From positions 1 through 64,000 of the forward strand of contig CAVRYN010000003.1 in the NCBI GenBank assembly GCA_963725505.1: DNA of 64,000 nt, written 5' to 3'. This DNA comes from Udaeobacter sp963725505 (GTDB taxonomy: Bacteria; Verrucomicrobiota; Verrucomicrobiia; Chthoniobacterales; UBA10450). The first letter of the stretch is position 1, and each line of letters starts with the position of its first letter. The translations under genes and the position numbers were made by a program. Shown here piece by piece: positions 17,665 to 25,549 of the stretch. A model generated the notes under the pieces. The model had not been told where the DNA came from, did not search any database, and saw nothing but the letters and a program-made list of their open reading frames with translations.

Positions 17665-17968
17665 GCATGCTCGCGTACGATTCGTTTGCTAATCCATTCC
17701 TTCCATCGCTGCATGAAGATCGGGAGCGTTTTGGCGTCCAGCTCTGCTGAACAAAAGAAATGTACGTGATCGGGCATTATGACATAGCGTCCGATCGCCC
17801 ATCTCATGGCGATCATGCGCACGTCGCCATTCATCGACCAGAATCGCCGCAACTTCTTTGGAGGCTAAAATCGCTCGTCTTTCTAAAGTGCACGTGGTGA
17901 TGAAATAGATCGGCCAGTCGATTCAAATACGTTCGAGCCGGCGCAGGTGCTTGTGCACGCGCCCATCT

Positions 17969-18057
17969 GTAGTCCCGACGCGTCGGGATGATGCCGGCCA
18001 GCTTGAATTTCCGAATCGCCCCTGTTTGAGGTCCGGGATCACCGATCCCGGCTACAA
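17969..18057. repeat. Two REP-like palindromes (TCCCGACG type and CCGGGATC type)
   Basis: GTAGTCCCGACGCGTCGGGA at 17969-17988 and CCGGGATCACCGATCCCGGC plus TAC at 18032-18057, with GTAG on the outer sides: an inverted pair built from two different palindrome families. It lies just beyond the stop of the BNR gene ending at 18067. Confidence 0.7.
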
Positions 18058-18066
18058 CAAACGCGC

Positions 18067-19797
18067 CTATGGCCTCGGCGGAGGCGTGGGATGGGGCCTA
18101 ACCGATGGCTCCGACCTCGGCGTGGGCGTGGGCCTGGGCGTGCCAGCAGGTGTAGGTGTCGGCGAGGGTGTAACCGTAGGAGTAGTGCTTGGCGTAACGG
18201 TAGGTGTAGCAGTAGGCGTCGCCGTTGCCACCGGGGTGACAGTAGCTGTCGCTGTTGCTGTTGCTGTTGCCGTTGGCGTTGGAGTCGGTGTATGTGTCGC
18301 TGTCGGCGTGGCTGTCGCTGTTGGCGTAGCTGTGGGCGTTGGGGTAGGTGTAGCGCCGCCTGATGGCGATACGCGCACGAAATAGACGTCCTGCTCGTGC
18401 TGGCCCCGGCTCGGGTTGAAGTTGAACGTGGCGGAATACGCCACATTGGCTCCGGTGTTATCAGATACGAGCGTGATGTAGTCGCCTATCTTGTTCTGGT
18501 TCGGCCAGCCTTCCAGCGGATTAAAGGAGTTGCTTACCGCTACGTTAGGCGACCAACTAACGCCGCCGTCCGTGCTGTAAGAGTAGAATAATTGCGAATC
18601 GGTGTTGTTCGCGGCGTTTCGAGTGTCTAGCCACACAGAATCAATGCGTCCGTTGGGCGCAACTGAAAGTGTGCCGAACCAGTGCCACTTATTAGGATTG
18701 ACGGGATCGTCATTGATCCGAATCGGCGCGCTGAAGCTCAGCACCGCCGTTGGTGCTGCGCACGAACATGACGTTGGTCCCGCCGCCGGACGGGCTGAAC
18801 GCTGGTCACCATGTAAATGTTGTTGTTCGTCGGACCGCCCGAGCGGTCCACGGCCAGGAATGTCTGGCCTGCTAGTCCGCCAGGATTGACCGTGCCGCCG
18901 TAAACGACACTGCCGCCCATGTTGACTGTGGTAACCTGATCAAAAGTCGGTGTGACGTTCGGGTTTTGCGCGTTGGTCGAGCGGATGCACCAGAAACTGC
19001 TCCCCTCGTCGTTACCGCCGATAAACAGGTTGCCGTTGGAAGCCACATCGAGCGTTCCCCAATCAGGACCATTGGGAATGTTGATCGGACTCTGCCAGGT
19101 GGCGCCGCCATCGGTGGAACGGCTGAATTCTCCGGAGTCGCAAGCGAAGAAGCCGGTCCAAAACTGATACTGGAAGCCGTGACCCATGCTGGTCGGGGTC
19201 TTATCGACCGTGAACCATTCCTTGTCGCCGCTGTGCGCGGCTCCGTCGGGCGACCGCTCCGTCCACGATTGCCCGCCGTTTGTGGAGCGCCAAATATCGC
19301 CACAGATACGTATTTACTAACAGGCTGAGATAGAAAAAGTTTCCCGTCTCATCGGAGTTCAACACCGGGTCGCTGCGGAAGACGTTGTTTTGCAGAACGC
19401 CGGGGAACGTCCAGTGGACGCCGGCGTCGCTCGTGTAGCCCCAGCCTGCCTGACGGAAGTTGGACGTCCAAGTGTTAAACTGCCTCCAGCCGATGGCCAT
19501 CTTGTTGCCGTTTGTCGGGTCAACCGAAATCGACGGCTCGTTTGCGGCGTCACCGACGATATTGTTTCCATTCTGATCGACATTCACCTGGTAGCTGATG
19601 AAGGCGCCGTACGGGGAGATCATTCGCGGTGAGGTCTCCAACCGGTAAGTGCCCAGCGGCGCAGGCGGCATTTCGTATTTTTCCAGTGGCTCGGTCATGC
19701 GACCTTTGAGTGGTTGCGTTTGTGCTGAAGCGGTGGCAAGCGAAACTAGCGAATTCAAACAGATCAATACGGTTACTGAAACGGTGGAAGATTTCAT
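18067..19797 (-). CDS. Secreted BNR/sialidase-like propeller protein with Arg/Pro tail (frameshifted)
   Basis: The start at 19797 (MKSSTVSVTVLICLNSLVSL) gives a signal peptide. The body matches the paralogues at 21219-22973 and 23331-25109: GDAANEPSISVDPTNGNKMA, SNFRQAGWGYTSDAG, Asp-box STDGGATW and SWSPNVAVSN, in an exo-sialidase-like propeller. A PT linker and RPTPTPRSEPSVRPHPTPPP-RP finish it. The frame changes near 19310 and at one or two points around 18740-18770, so the gene as read is disrupted, whereas the two paralogues are intact. None of the three shows an obvious sialidase Arg triad that I can identify. About 100 bp upstream (19798-19905) is shared with the 22973 gene. Confidence 0.75.
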
Positions 19798-20275
19798 ATT
19801 CGGTTACGTTGATTGCGTCGTTTAGAAGTGGAGCGGTTGAATCGTCGCCGCCTTTGCCGAGCCTACGGCGGCCAGGGAAGCGATTCACGACTGTCCAATC
19901 CCGAATCCCCTCGCCGGCGCGTTTCCCTAGTGCAGAACCGCGAGATTGTCGAGAATTATCTGCGAATTTATTTGGTAACAAGGTTGAAACCTGGATTTTT
20001 TGCCGGCGCCGCGGGCGAATATCCCGTAAAGTCTCGAGACCTGCCGGTTGACAACGGCGCTTCTACAGAGGTGGATCGTCCCGTCGCGGCGGGACGATGC
20101 CGCATCAATCGCCGAAGGCGCTAATATCAAGCGGCCACATGCCAACGCGTGGAAGACAACGCATTCCAGCATGTGCAAGGTGGATCGGCTTCTCCTGAAG
20201 ACGATGGCTCAACCAATCGCCGAAGGCGCAAGAATTCACTCGAAGGCTTGCAGGCCCGCTTGTTAGACTCATGTC
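19798..20275. other. Intergenic stretch: shared upstream block plus short palindromes
   Basis: 19798-19905 matches 22974-23090 nearly base for base (TTACGTTGATTGCGTC..., a CCGCC...GGCGG block, GAAGCGATTCACGACTGTCC) and probably contains the promoter of each BNR gene. The rest holds a 9-bp-stem palindrome at 20075-20098 (ATCGTCCCG...CGGGACGAT) and the GCCGAAGGCG and GAAGCCGATCCACC blocks also found at 4101-4395. No gene is seen. Confidence 0.6.
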
Positions 20276-21143
20276 ATGAAGATTTATCGTGGCTTCCCCG
20301 AGCGATTGCATCACGGCGCGCCACACTGGGTTGAGCCCGGAGCGCTATTTCACATCCGCATCAGGTTAGAGCGCGACAAAGAGCAAACGGCACTAACGAA
20401 TTCACCGCTTGGAGAAGCAATCCTGGATTCGGCAAAGTTTTATGAAGCGAAGACGCGATGGCATATCACGCTTTTTCTCTTGATGCCCGATCACGTCCAT
20501 GCGGTGCTGTCTTTCCCGCGTGACAAATCAATGAGCGAAGTCATTCGAGACTGGAAACGCTTTCATACCCGAGTCAATCACGTCGTCTGGCAGGCGCTGG
20601 CTCACGCACGAAATAACTTTGGTGTGTGAGCCGCCAGCTTCGCTGGCCGGAGCGAAGCGACAGCGCCGGGTAGGGGCGGAGCGTCTCGCCCGCCTTGAGC
20701 GAAAGCGAACAGCTGCATTAGTATCCTCTGTGAGTCGCTCCGCTGGCGTGCTGCTTACTCCCGTCTCCCGCAGCACGTCCCCGAGCGCCCGCACGTCCCT
20801 TCCCCTCCGCGCCCCGCTCACCCTGCTTGTGTCGGCCCTCGCCCCACCGCTCCGCTGGCTCGGTTTGGGCTTGCTCTTACAGAGGATATTAAGGCAGGAT
20901 GGCTATTTCGATCATCGTCTGCGGGCTGACGAACGCGGCACTCAGTTTTCAGCAAAACTGAATTACATTCGACAGAATCCCGTAGCTGCTGGTTTGTGCG
21001 CGAGAGCGGAAGATTGGCCCTGGGTTATTGATCCATTCGAGCGCCAGGGTGGATCGACTTCTCCCTTGGCCCGCCGTAGCCTCGGCGGAGGCGGCTCAAG
21101 ACGATGCCAAGTGACTCGCCGAGGCGAGATATCAGGCGGCTAA
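20276..21143 (+). pseudogene. RAYT transposase split by a 304-bp element; both halves open
   Basis: The first part, 20276-20593, encodes 106 residues from MKIYRGFPERLHHGAPHWVE, with PDHVHAV (His73, His75) and ending NHVVWQ. The insert occupies 20594-20897. The second part, 20898-21143, reads DGYFDHRLRADERGTQFSAK then LNYIRQNPVAAGL, with the presumed nucleophile Tyr at joined residue 129, and continues past the usual C-terminus into repeat sequence before stopping. Joined, the gene would give about 187 residues with no other lesion. Length and motifs fit an active RAYT apart from the insert. Orientation is opposite to the flanking BNR genes. Whether the insert is spliced, excised, or simply inactivates the gene is unknown. 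Confidence 0.85.
20594..20897 (+). mobile_element. 304-bp structured element after the RAYT Trp-Gln codons, copy 3
   Basis: Starts GCGCTGGCTCACGCAC after TGGCAG and ends ACAGAGGATATTAAGGCAG before GATGGC. The left stem is GGCTCACGCAC/GTGTGTGAGCC. The right stem starts CTGC and closes with GCAG, where copies 1 and 2 have CTAC/GTAG, a compensatory change. An inner hairpin CGTGCTGC...GCAGCACG is visible. The length equals copy 1 exactly. Confidence 0.78.
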
Positions 21144-21218
21144 CGCCGCAGCGTTACCCAACGCGTTGAGGAGTCGCCGCGGCGACCGTTCCACCTTAAT
21201 CGTTTCACCGTATCGGAA

Positions 21219-22973
21219 TCACGGCCTCGGCGGCGGAGTGGGATGAGGCCTCGTCGTTGGTTCACTCCTCGGCGTCGGTGTCGGTCTAGGCGTTAGTGTA
21301 GGAGTAGCGGTTGCTGTAGCCGTTCCTGTCGGTGTAGCAGTTGGCGTCGCACTAACCGTAGCCGTAGCCGTAGCCGTTGCTGTTGCTGTTGGAGTGGGCG
21401 TAAGTGTAAAAGTGGCGGTGGCTGTCGCAGTCGGAGTCGCTGTCGCTGTAGCGGTAGCGGTGGGTGTAGCAGTAGCCGTAGGTGTTGGTGTTGGACTAGC
21501 TGTAGGCGTAGGCGTCGGTGTCGAACCGCCCGATGGAGAAACGCGAACATAATAGACGTCTTCTTCGTGTTGGCCACGGCTGGGATTAAAGTTGAACGTC
21601 GCAGAATACGCCACGTCGCCACCCGTGTTATCTGAGACGACGGTGATGTAGTCGCCTATCTTATTTTGGTTTGGATAACCTTCAAAAGGATTAAACGCGT
21701 TGCTTACCTGGACGTTGGGTGCCCATGTCACACCACCATCGGTGCTCCAGGAATAGAATAGCTGTGAGTCGGTGTTGTTGGCGGCGTTTCGCGTGTCGTA
21801 CCAGACAGCATCGAGCCGCCCGTTTGGCGCTACGGAAAATGTGCCGAACCAATGCCACTTGCTGGGGTTAACGGGATCGTCATTGATTTTGTGCGGGGCG
21901 CTAAAGGTTAGTCCGCCGTCTGTGCTGCGCACAAACATTACGTCGGTCGTGCTTCGCCCGGACGGCACCACGCTGGCCAGCATGTAAATGTTATTGTTAG
22001 TGGAACCGCCGGAACGATCAATCGCCAGGAATAACATTCCATCCAGTCCTGCTGGATTGATTCCTCCGCTACCGAGATCGCCACCCATATTGACGGCGGT
22101 GCTTCGGTCAAAAGTTGGGGTCTGTCCTCCGATCTGCGCGTTGCTCGAGCGCTCGCAGTAAAACGTCGTGTTCCCCTCGCCGCCGACAAACAGGTTGCCA
22201 TTGGTGTCCACGTCGAGCGTTCCATATACGGGCGAATTAGGAATAGTAATCGGCGCCTGCCAGGTGACCCCGCCGTTGGTGGAACGTTGAAATTCCACTC
22301 CGCCGCCGCTACAGTTAATGCCATCGTCCGACTGGTACTGAAAGCCATGTCCCGGGCCGTTGGTCTTATCAATGGTGAACCATTCCTTGTCGCCGCCGCC
22401 GCCGCCCTGTTCACCTGAAATTAAGGTCCAGGATTGGCCGCCGTTTGTTGAGCGCCACATGTCGTCGCAAAAGAAAGACTGTTGCACGTTCGACTGGAGA
22501 CTGAGATAAAAAAATCCCCCTGTCTCATCTGACTTTGATACCGGGTCACTGCGGAAGACGTTATTTTCCAGAACACCCGGGAAGGTCCACGTTATGCCGC
22601 CGTCAGTGCTGTATCCCCACCCGCCCTGCCGGAAGTTGGAGGTAACGTTATTGAACTGTCTCCAGACGATTGTCATCTTGTTGCCGTCCGTGGGGTCAAC
22701 CGCGATAACGCACTCGTTTGCAGCGTCGCCGATGATATTCTGGCCATTTGCATCGACGTTGGCCTGGTAACTGGTGAATACGCCGAATTGCGAGATCATT
22801 CGCGGCGAAGTCTCCATTTTTTGAGGAGGCGCAGGTGGGTTATCGTATTTTTCCAGCGGCTCGCCTCGAGGCGCCGGGCGCGTAGGCGCCAGCTGGGCTG
22901 AGGCGGTAGTAAAAGCCGCCAGCGAGAAAAGACAAATCAATGGGATTGCGGTGGAAACTGTAGAAGATCTCAT
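21219..22973 (-). CDS. Secreted BNR/sialidase-like propeller protein with Arg/Pro tail
   Basis: Intact 584-residue ORF starting MRSSTVSTAIPLICLFSLAA, a signal peptide cut near ASA-Q. The propeller body includes GDAANECVIAVDPTDGNKMT, Asp boxes STDGGITWTF, STNGGQSWTL and STDGGVTWAP, and paired Cys (FFCDDMW, INCSGGG). A PT linker of about 75 residues and the tail RPTPTPRSEPTTRPHPTPPP-RP follow. Close paralogue of 18067-19797 and 23331-25109, all in one orientation, suggesting tandem duplication. Sialidase-like folds bind or cut glycans, but catalytic residues were not identified, so activity is open. Upstream 22974-23090 is shared with the 19797 gene. Confidence 0.85.
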   Translation of the reverse strand: MRSSTVSTAIPLICLFSLAAFTTASAQLAPTRPAPRGEPLEKYDNPPAPPQKMETSPRMISQFGVFTSYQANVDANGQNIIGDAANECVIAVDPTDGNKMTIVWRQFNNVTSNFRQGGWGYSTDGGITWTFPGVLENNVFRSDPVSKSDETGGFFYLSLQSNVQQSFFCDDMWRSTNGGQSWTLISGEQGGGGGDKEWFTIDKTNGPGHGFQYQSDDGINCSGGGVEFQRSTNGGVTWQAPITIPNSPVYGTLDVDTNGNLFVGGEGNTTFYCERSSNAQIGGQTPTFDRSTAVNMGGDLGSGGINPAGLDGMLFLAIDRSGGSTNNNIYMLASVVPSGRSTTDVMFVRSTDGGLTFSAPHKINDDPVNPSKWHWFGTFSVAPNGRLDAVWYDTRNAANNTDSQLFYSWSTDGGVTWAPNVQVSNAFNPFEGYPNQNKIGDYITVVSDNTGGDVAYSATFNFNPSRGQHEEDVYYVRVSPSGGSTPTPTPTASPTPTPTATATPTATATATATPTATATATFTLTPTPTATATATATATVSATPTATPTGTATATATPTLTPRPTPTPRSEPTTRPHPTPPPRP

Positions 22974-23330
22974 AGCGGATTATGTTTTCGGTTACGTTGA
23001 TTGCGTCATTTAGAAGTGGAGCCGTTGAATCGTCGCCGCCTTTGCCGAGCCTACGGCGGCCAGGGAAGCGATTCACGACTGTCCGATCCCGAACCACCTC
23101 GCTAACGCTTCTCTTAATTCAGAACACGAATGTTGTCGAGATTTATCTGCAACTTATTCGGTGAGAAGATATCGCAACGCGGATTTTGCCCCATCGCAGG
23201 ACCACAGAGTTCTGGGAGGCAGCGCGCTCCCCCAGACACGCGCATCTCGAAAGTGTTCGGGCTGCGCTGCACGGCTCACAGAGCCGTGGCTACAACTTCT
23301 CACCGATCACTTCTCACCAATCACTGGGAA
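22974..23330. other. Intergenic stretch: shared upstream block, GTAG palindrome, post-stop repeat
   Basis: 22974-23090 is the counterpart of 19798-19905. At 23270-23293 lies CACGGCTCACAGAGCCGTGG followed by CTAC, a third GTAG palindrome family. Next to the stop of the 23331 gene are GTGATTCCCAGTGATTGG-type repeats like those after 62616 and 53877. No gene is seen. Confidence 0.6.
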
Positions 23331-25109
23331 TCACGGCCTCGGCGGCGGAGTGGGATGAGGCCTCGTCGTTGGCTCACCCCTCGGCGTCGGTGTCGGTCTA
23401 GCCGTGGAAGTGGGTGTTGGGGTTGGAGTTAGTGTAGGAGTAGCGGTCGCTGTAGCCGCTGCTGTTGCTGTTGGAGTGGGCGTAGGTGTAAAGGTGGCGG
23501 TGGCAGTCGGAGTCGCCGTCGCTGTAGCGGTAGCGGTGGGTGTAGCAGTAGCCGTAGGTGTTGGTGTCGGACTAGCTGTAGGCGTCGGCGTCGGTGTAGA
23601 ACCGCCCGATGGAGAAACGCGAACATAATAGACGTCTTCTTCGTGTTGGCCACGGCTGGGATTAAAGTTGAACGTGGCCGAGTACGCCACGTTGGCACCC
23701 GTGTTATCTGAGACGACGGTGATGTAGTCGCCTATCTTGCTCTGATTCGGATAGCCTTCAGAGGGATTAAACGCAGCGCTCACTGCTACATTAGCCGACC
23801 ACGTTACCCCAGCGTCGGTGCTGTAAGAGTAAAATAGCTGCGAATCGGTGTTGTTCGCCGCGTTCCGTGTGTCGTACCAGACGGCATCCAGCCGTCCATT
23901 GGGCGCCACTGAAAATGTGCCGAACCAGTGCCACTTGCTCGGGTTAACCGGATCGTCATTAATCTTGTGGGGTGCGCTGAAGGTCAATCCATCGTCGGTG
24001 CTGCGCGCAAACATGACGTCGGTGGTGCTGCGTCCTGACGGCACTACGCTGGCCAGCATGTAAATGTTATTGTTAGTAGGGCCGCCGGAACGATCAACAG
24101 CCAGGAACAACTGGCCGTCCAGTCCGGCTGGATTGATTCCTCCGCCACCCAGCTGCCCGCCAAGGTTGACTACGGTGACCTGGTCAAAAGTTGGCGTCTG
24201 GTTTCCGATCTGCGCATTGCTCGAACGAATGCAGTAAAACACATTGTTAAAATCACCTTCGCCGCCGATGAAGAGATTCCCATTCGTGTCCACGTCGAGG
24301 GTTCCCAAATCAGCTGAGAAAGGAACAGCGATCGTAGCCTGCCAGGTCACTCCGCCATCCGTGGACCGGCTGAATTGACCGCTGCCACTGCAGGTGGTGG
24401 TGTCCCAAGACTGATACTGAAAACCATGGCCGGGTCCGTTGGTCTTATCTATGGTAAACCATTGCTTATCGCCTCCTCCCGCGTTTCCGTCCGCTTGCAG
24501 CTCTGTCCAGGATTGGCCGCCGTTCGTAGATCGGTACATGTTCTCACAAAATGTCTGAAGAAGGCTCAGATAGAAGAAGGTTCCGGTTTCGTTCGAGTTG
24601 GTTACCGGATCGCTGCGGAAGACGTTATTTTCCAGTACGCCGGGAAACGTCCAGTGAATCCCGCCATCGGTGGTATAACCCCAGCCGCCCTGCCGGAAAT
24701 TGGACGCAACACTGTTAAATTGTCTCCAACCAATTGCCATCCTGCTGGAATTGGTTGGATCAACCGAGATCGAACATTCGTTAGCGGCGTCGCCGACGAT
24801 GTTGTTTCCATTTGCATCGACGTTCACCTGGTAGCTAATGAAGAGGCCATACGGCGAGACCATTCGCGGAGAGGTCTCGAGCTGGTAGATGTACGCAGGC
24901 GGGTTGTCGTATTTTTCCAGTGGCTTTTTGGTGTGCGGGTCCCATGTTGGCGCCTGTCCGGACCTGTCCGCCGTAGCTTCAGCGGAGGCGGAAGCAGTGG
25001 CAAGCATGGCTAGCGACATCAGCGCGCCAGCTGATAGTTGATACCGCGCGCGCATCGCTGCGCGAAGCTGCGGCTGACGGGAGCTGATAGCTGAAAGGTT
25101 TTTCTTCAT
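23331..25109 (-). CDS. Secreted BNR/sialidase-like propeller protein with Arg/Pro tail
   Basis: I place the start at the ATG at 25109 (MKKNLSAISSRQPQ); the ORF is open 15 codons further upstream. The N-terminus differs from its two paralogues and includes ASASAEATADRSG, which is a Pro/Arg-type palindromic repeat read in a different frame. From ETSPRMVSPYGLFISYQ on it follows the same BNR propeller (STDGGVTWQAT, STDAGVTWSA, FNPSRGQHEEDVYYVRVSPS) and ends with a PT linker and RPTPTPRGEPTTRPHPTPPP-RP. The ORF is intact. It has its own promoter of the shared TTGACA type, unlike the other two BNR genes. Confidence 0.85.
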   Translation of the reverse strand: MKKNLSAISSRQPQLRAAMRARYQLSAGALMSLAMLATASASAEATADRSGQAPTWDPHTKKPLEKYDNPPAYIYQLETSPRMVSPYGLFISYQVNVDANGNNIVGDAANECSISVDPTNSSRMAIGWRQFNSVASNFRQGGWGYTTDGGIHWTFPGVLENNVFRSDPVTNSNETGTFFYLSLLQTFCENMYRSTNGGQSWTELQADGNAGGGDKQWFTIDKTNGPGHGFQYQSWDTTTCSGSGQFSRSTDGGVTWQATIAVPFSADLGTLDVDTNGNLFIGGEGDFNNVFYCIRSSNAQIGNQTPTFDQVTVVNLGGQLGGGGINPAGLDGQLFLAVDRSGGPTNNNIYMLASVVPSGRSTTDVMFARSTDDGLTFSAPHKINDDPVNPSKWHWFGTFSVAPNGRLDAVWYDTRNAANNTDSQLFYSYSTDAGVTWSANVAVSAAFNPSEGYPNQSKIGDYITVVSDNTGANVAYSATFNFNPSRGQHEEDVYYVRVSPSGGSTPTPTPTASPTPTPTATATPTATATATATPTATATFTPTPTPTATAAATATATPTLTPTPTPTSTARPTPTPRGEPTTRPHPTPPPRP

Positions 25110-25228
25110 GGATGGAGTTTCGGCTGAGTGGTGGCTTTCGTTTGAAGCGCCCAAAGCGTTTCAACACGGTTTTCTTTTCCCGTCCTTAATTTCCCTCGGT
25201 TTCAAGAGTGGAGAAGAGTGGAGTCTCG

Positions 25229-25258
25229 TTTTTACTTGAATCCGCGAAGGTGTGTCAA
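25229..25258 (-). promoter_or_regulatory. Promoter TTGACA-N18-TAAAAA for the BNR gene at 25109
   Basis: -35 TTGACA at 25258-25253 and TAAAAA at 25234-25229, spacer 18 bp with the shared CGCGGATTCA core, A-rich upstream. It is about 120 bp before the ATG. Confidence 0.6.
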
Positions 25259-25498
25259 TCTTATTTTAAGTTTTATCTTAACCGCGGATTCGGCAAGCCC
25301 CACGTGATCGGTTGAAGCGTTAAGAGGTTTACCTTTTTGTCCGGCAGCTGCCGGGCCTTCGGAGTGCGTGCGCGTCCTCACGCCGCTTTCGGGATTTGCT
25401 CCGCAATTAAAAGCGATGCGACGACGCATCGCACTCCCAAAGCACTTTCCCGCACACGGCGGGCAGGCAGTGCGAAAATCCCGGGACGCGTGCGCTGG

Positions 25499-25522
25499 GC
25501 CGGGATCACCGATCCCGGCTAC
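25499..25522. repeat. GTAG-CCGGGATC palindrome
   Basis: GCCGGGATCACCGATCCCGG followed by CTAC, placed about 30 bp past the stop of the 25550 gene, where it could also act as a terminator. A separate palindrome, GCGATGCGACGACGCATCGC, lies at about 25412-25431. Confidence 0.7.
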
Positions 25523-25549
25523 AACTATCCGCTATTAGCCTTTCCCGCC

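Larger units (their letters stand above)
17163..17950 (-). pseudogene. Decayed RAYT of a second subfamily, split by a 303-bp element
   Basis: Read from high to low coordinates: an N-terminal piece WPIYFITTCTLERRAILASK preceded by TGA where the sister copy at 45369-45838 has Trp; then ILVDEWRRAHDRHE, an extra base, and WAIGRYVIMPDHVHFFC (HxH); then WKEWISKRIVREH, an in-frame GTAG palindrome (17640-17664), and GRVWQ. A 303-bp insert (17310-17612) follows. The C-terminal part EEFFDHVLRSAESYSQKWEY VKENPVRAGL resumes in frame and ends at TAG 17165-17163, supplied by a palindrome. Function as a transposase is lost. The subfamily differs from the copies at 3241 and 20276. Confidence 0.8.

Noticed and set aside
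20594..20897. The 304-bp element as a group II or group I intron
   Set aside because: There are no GTGYG and AY ends, no domain V-like hairpin seen, and a cut after U before the insert would break the frame. Splicing by another route is left open in the findings.
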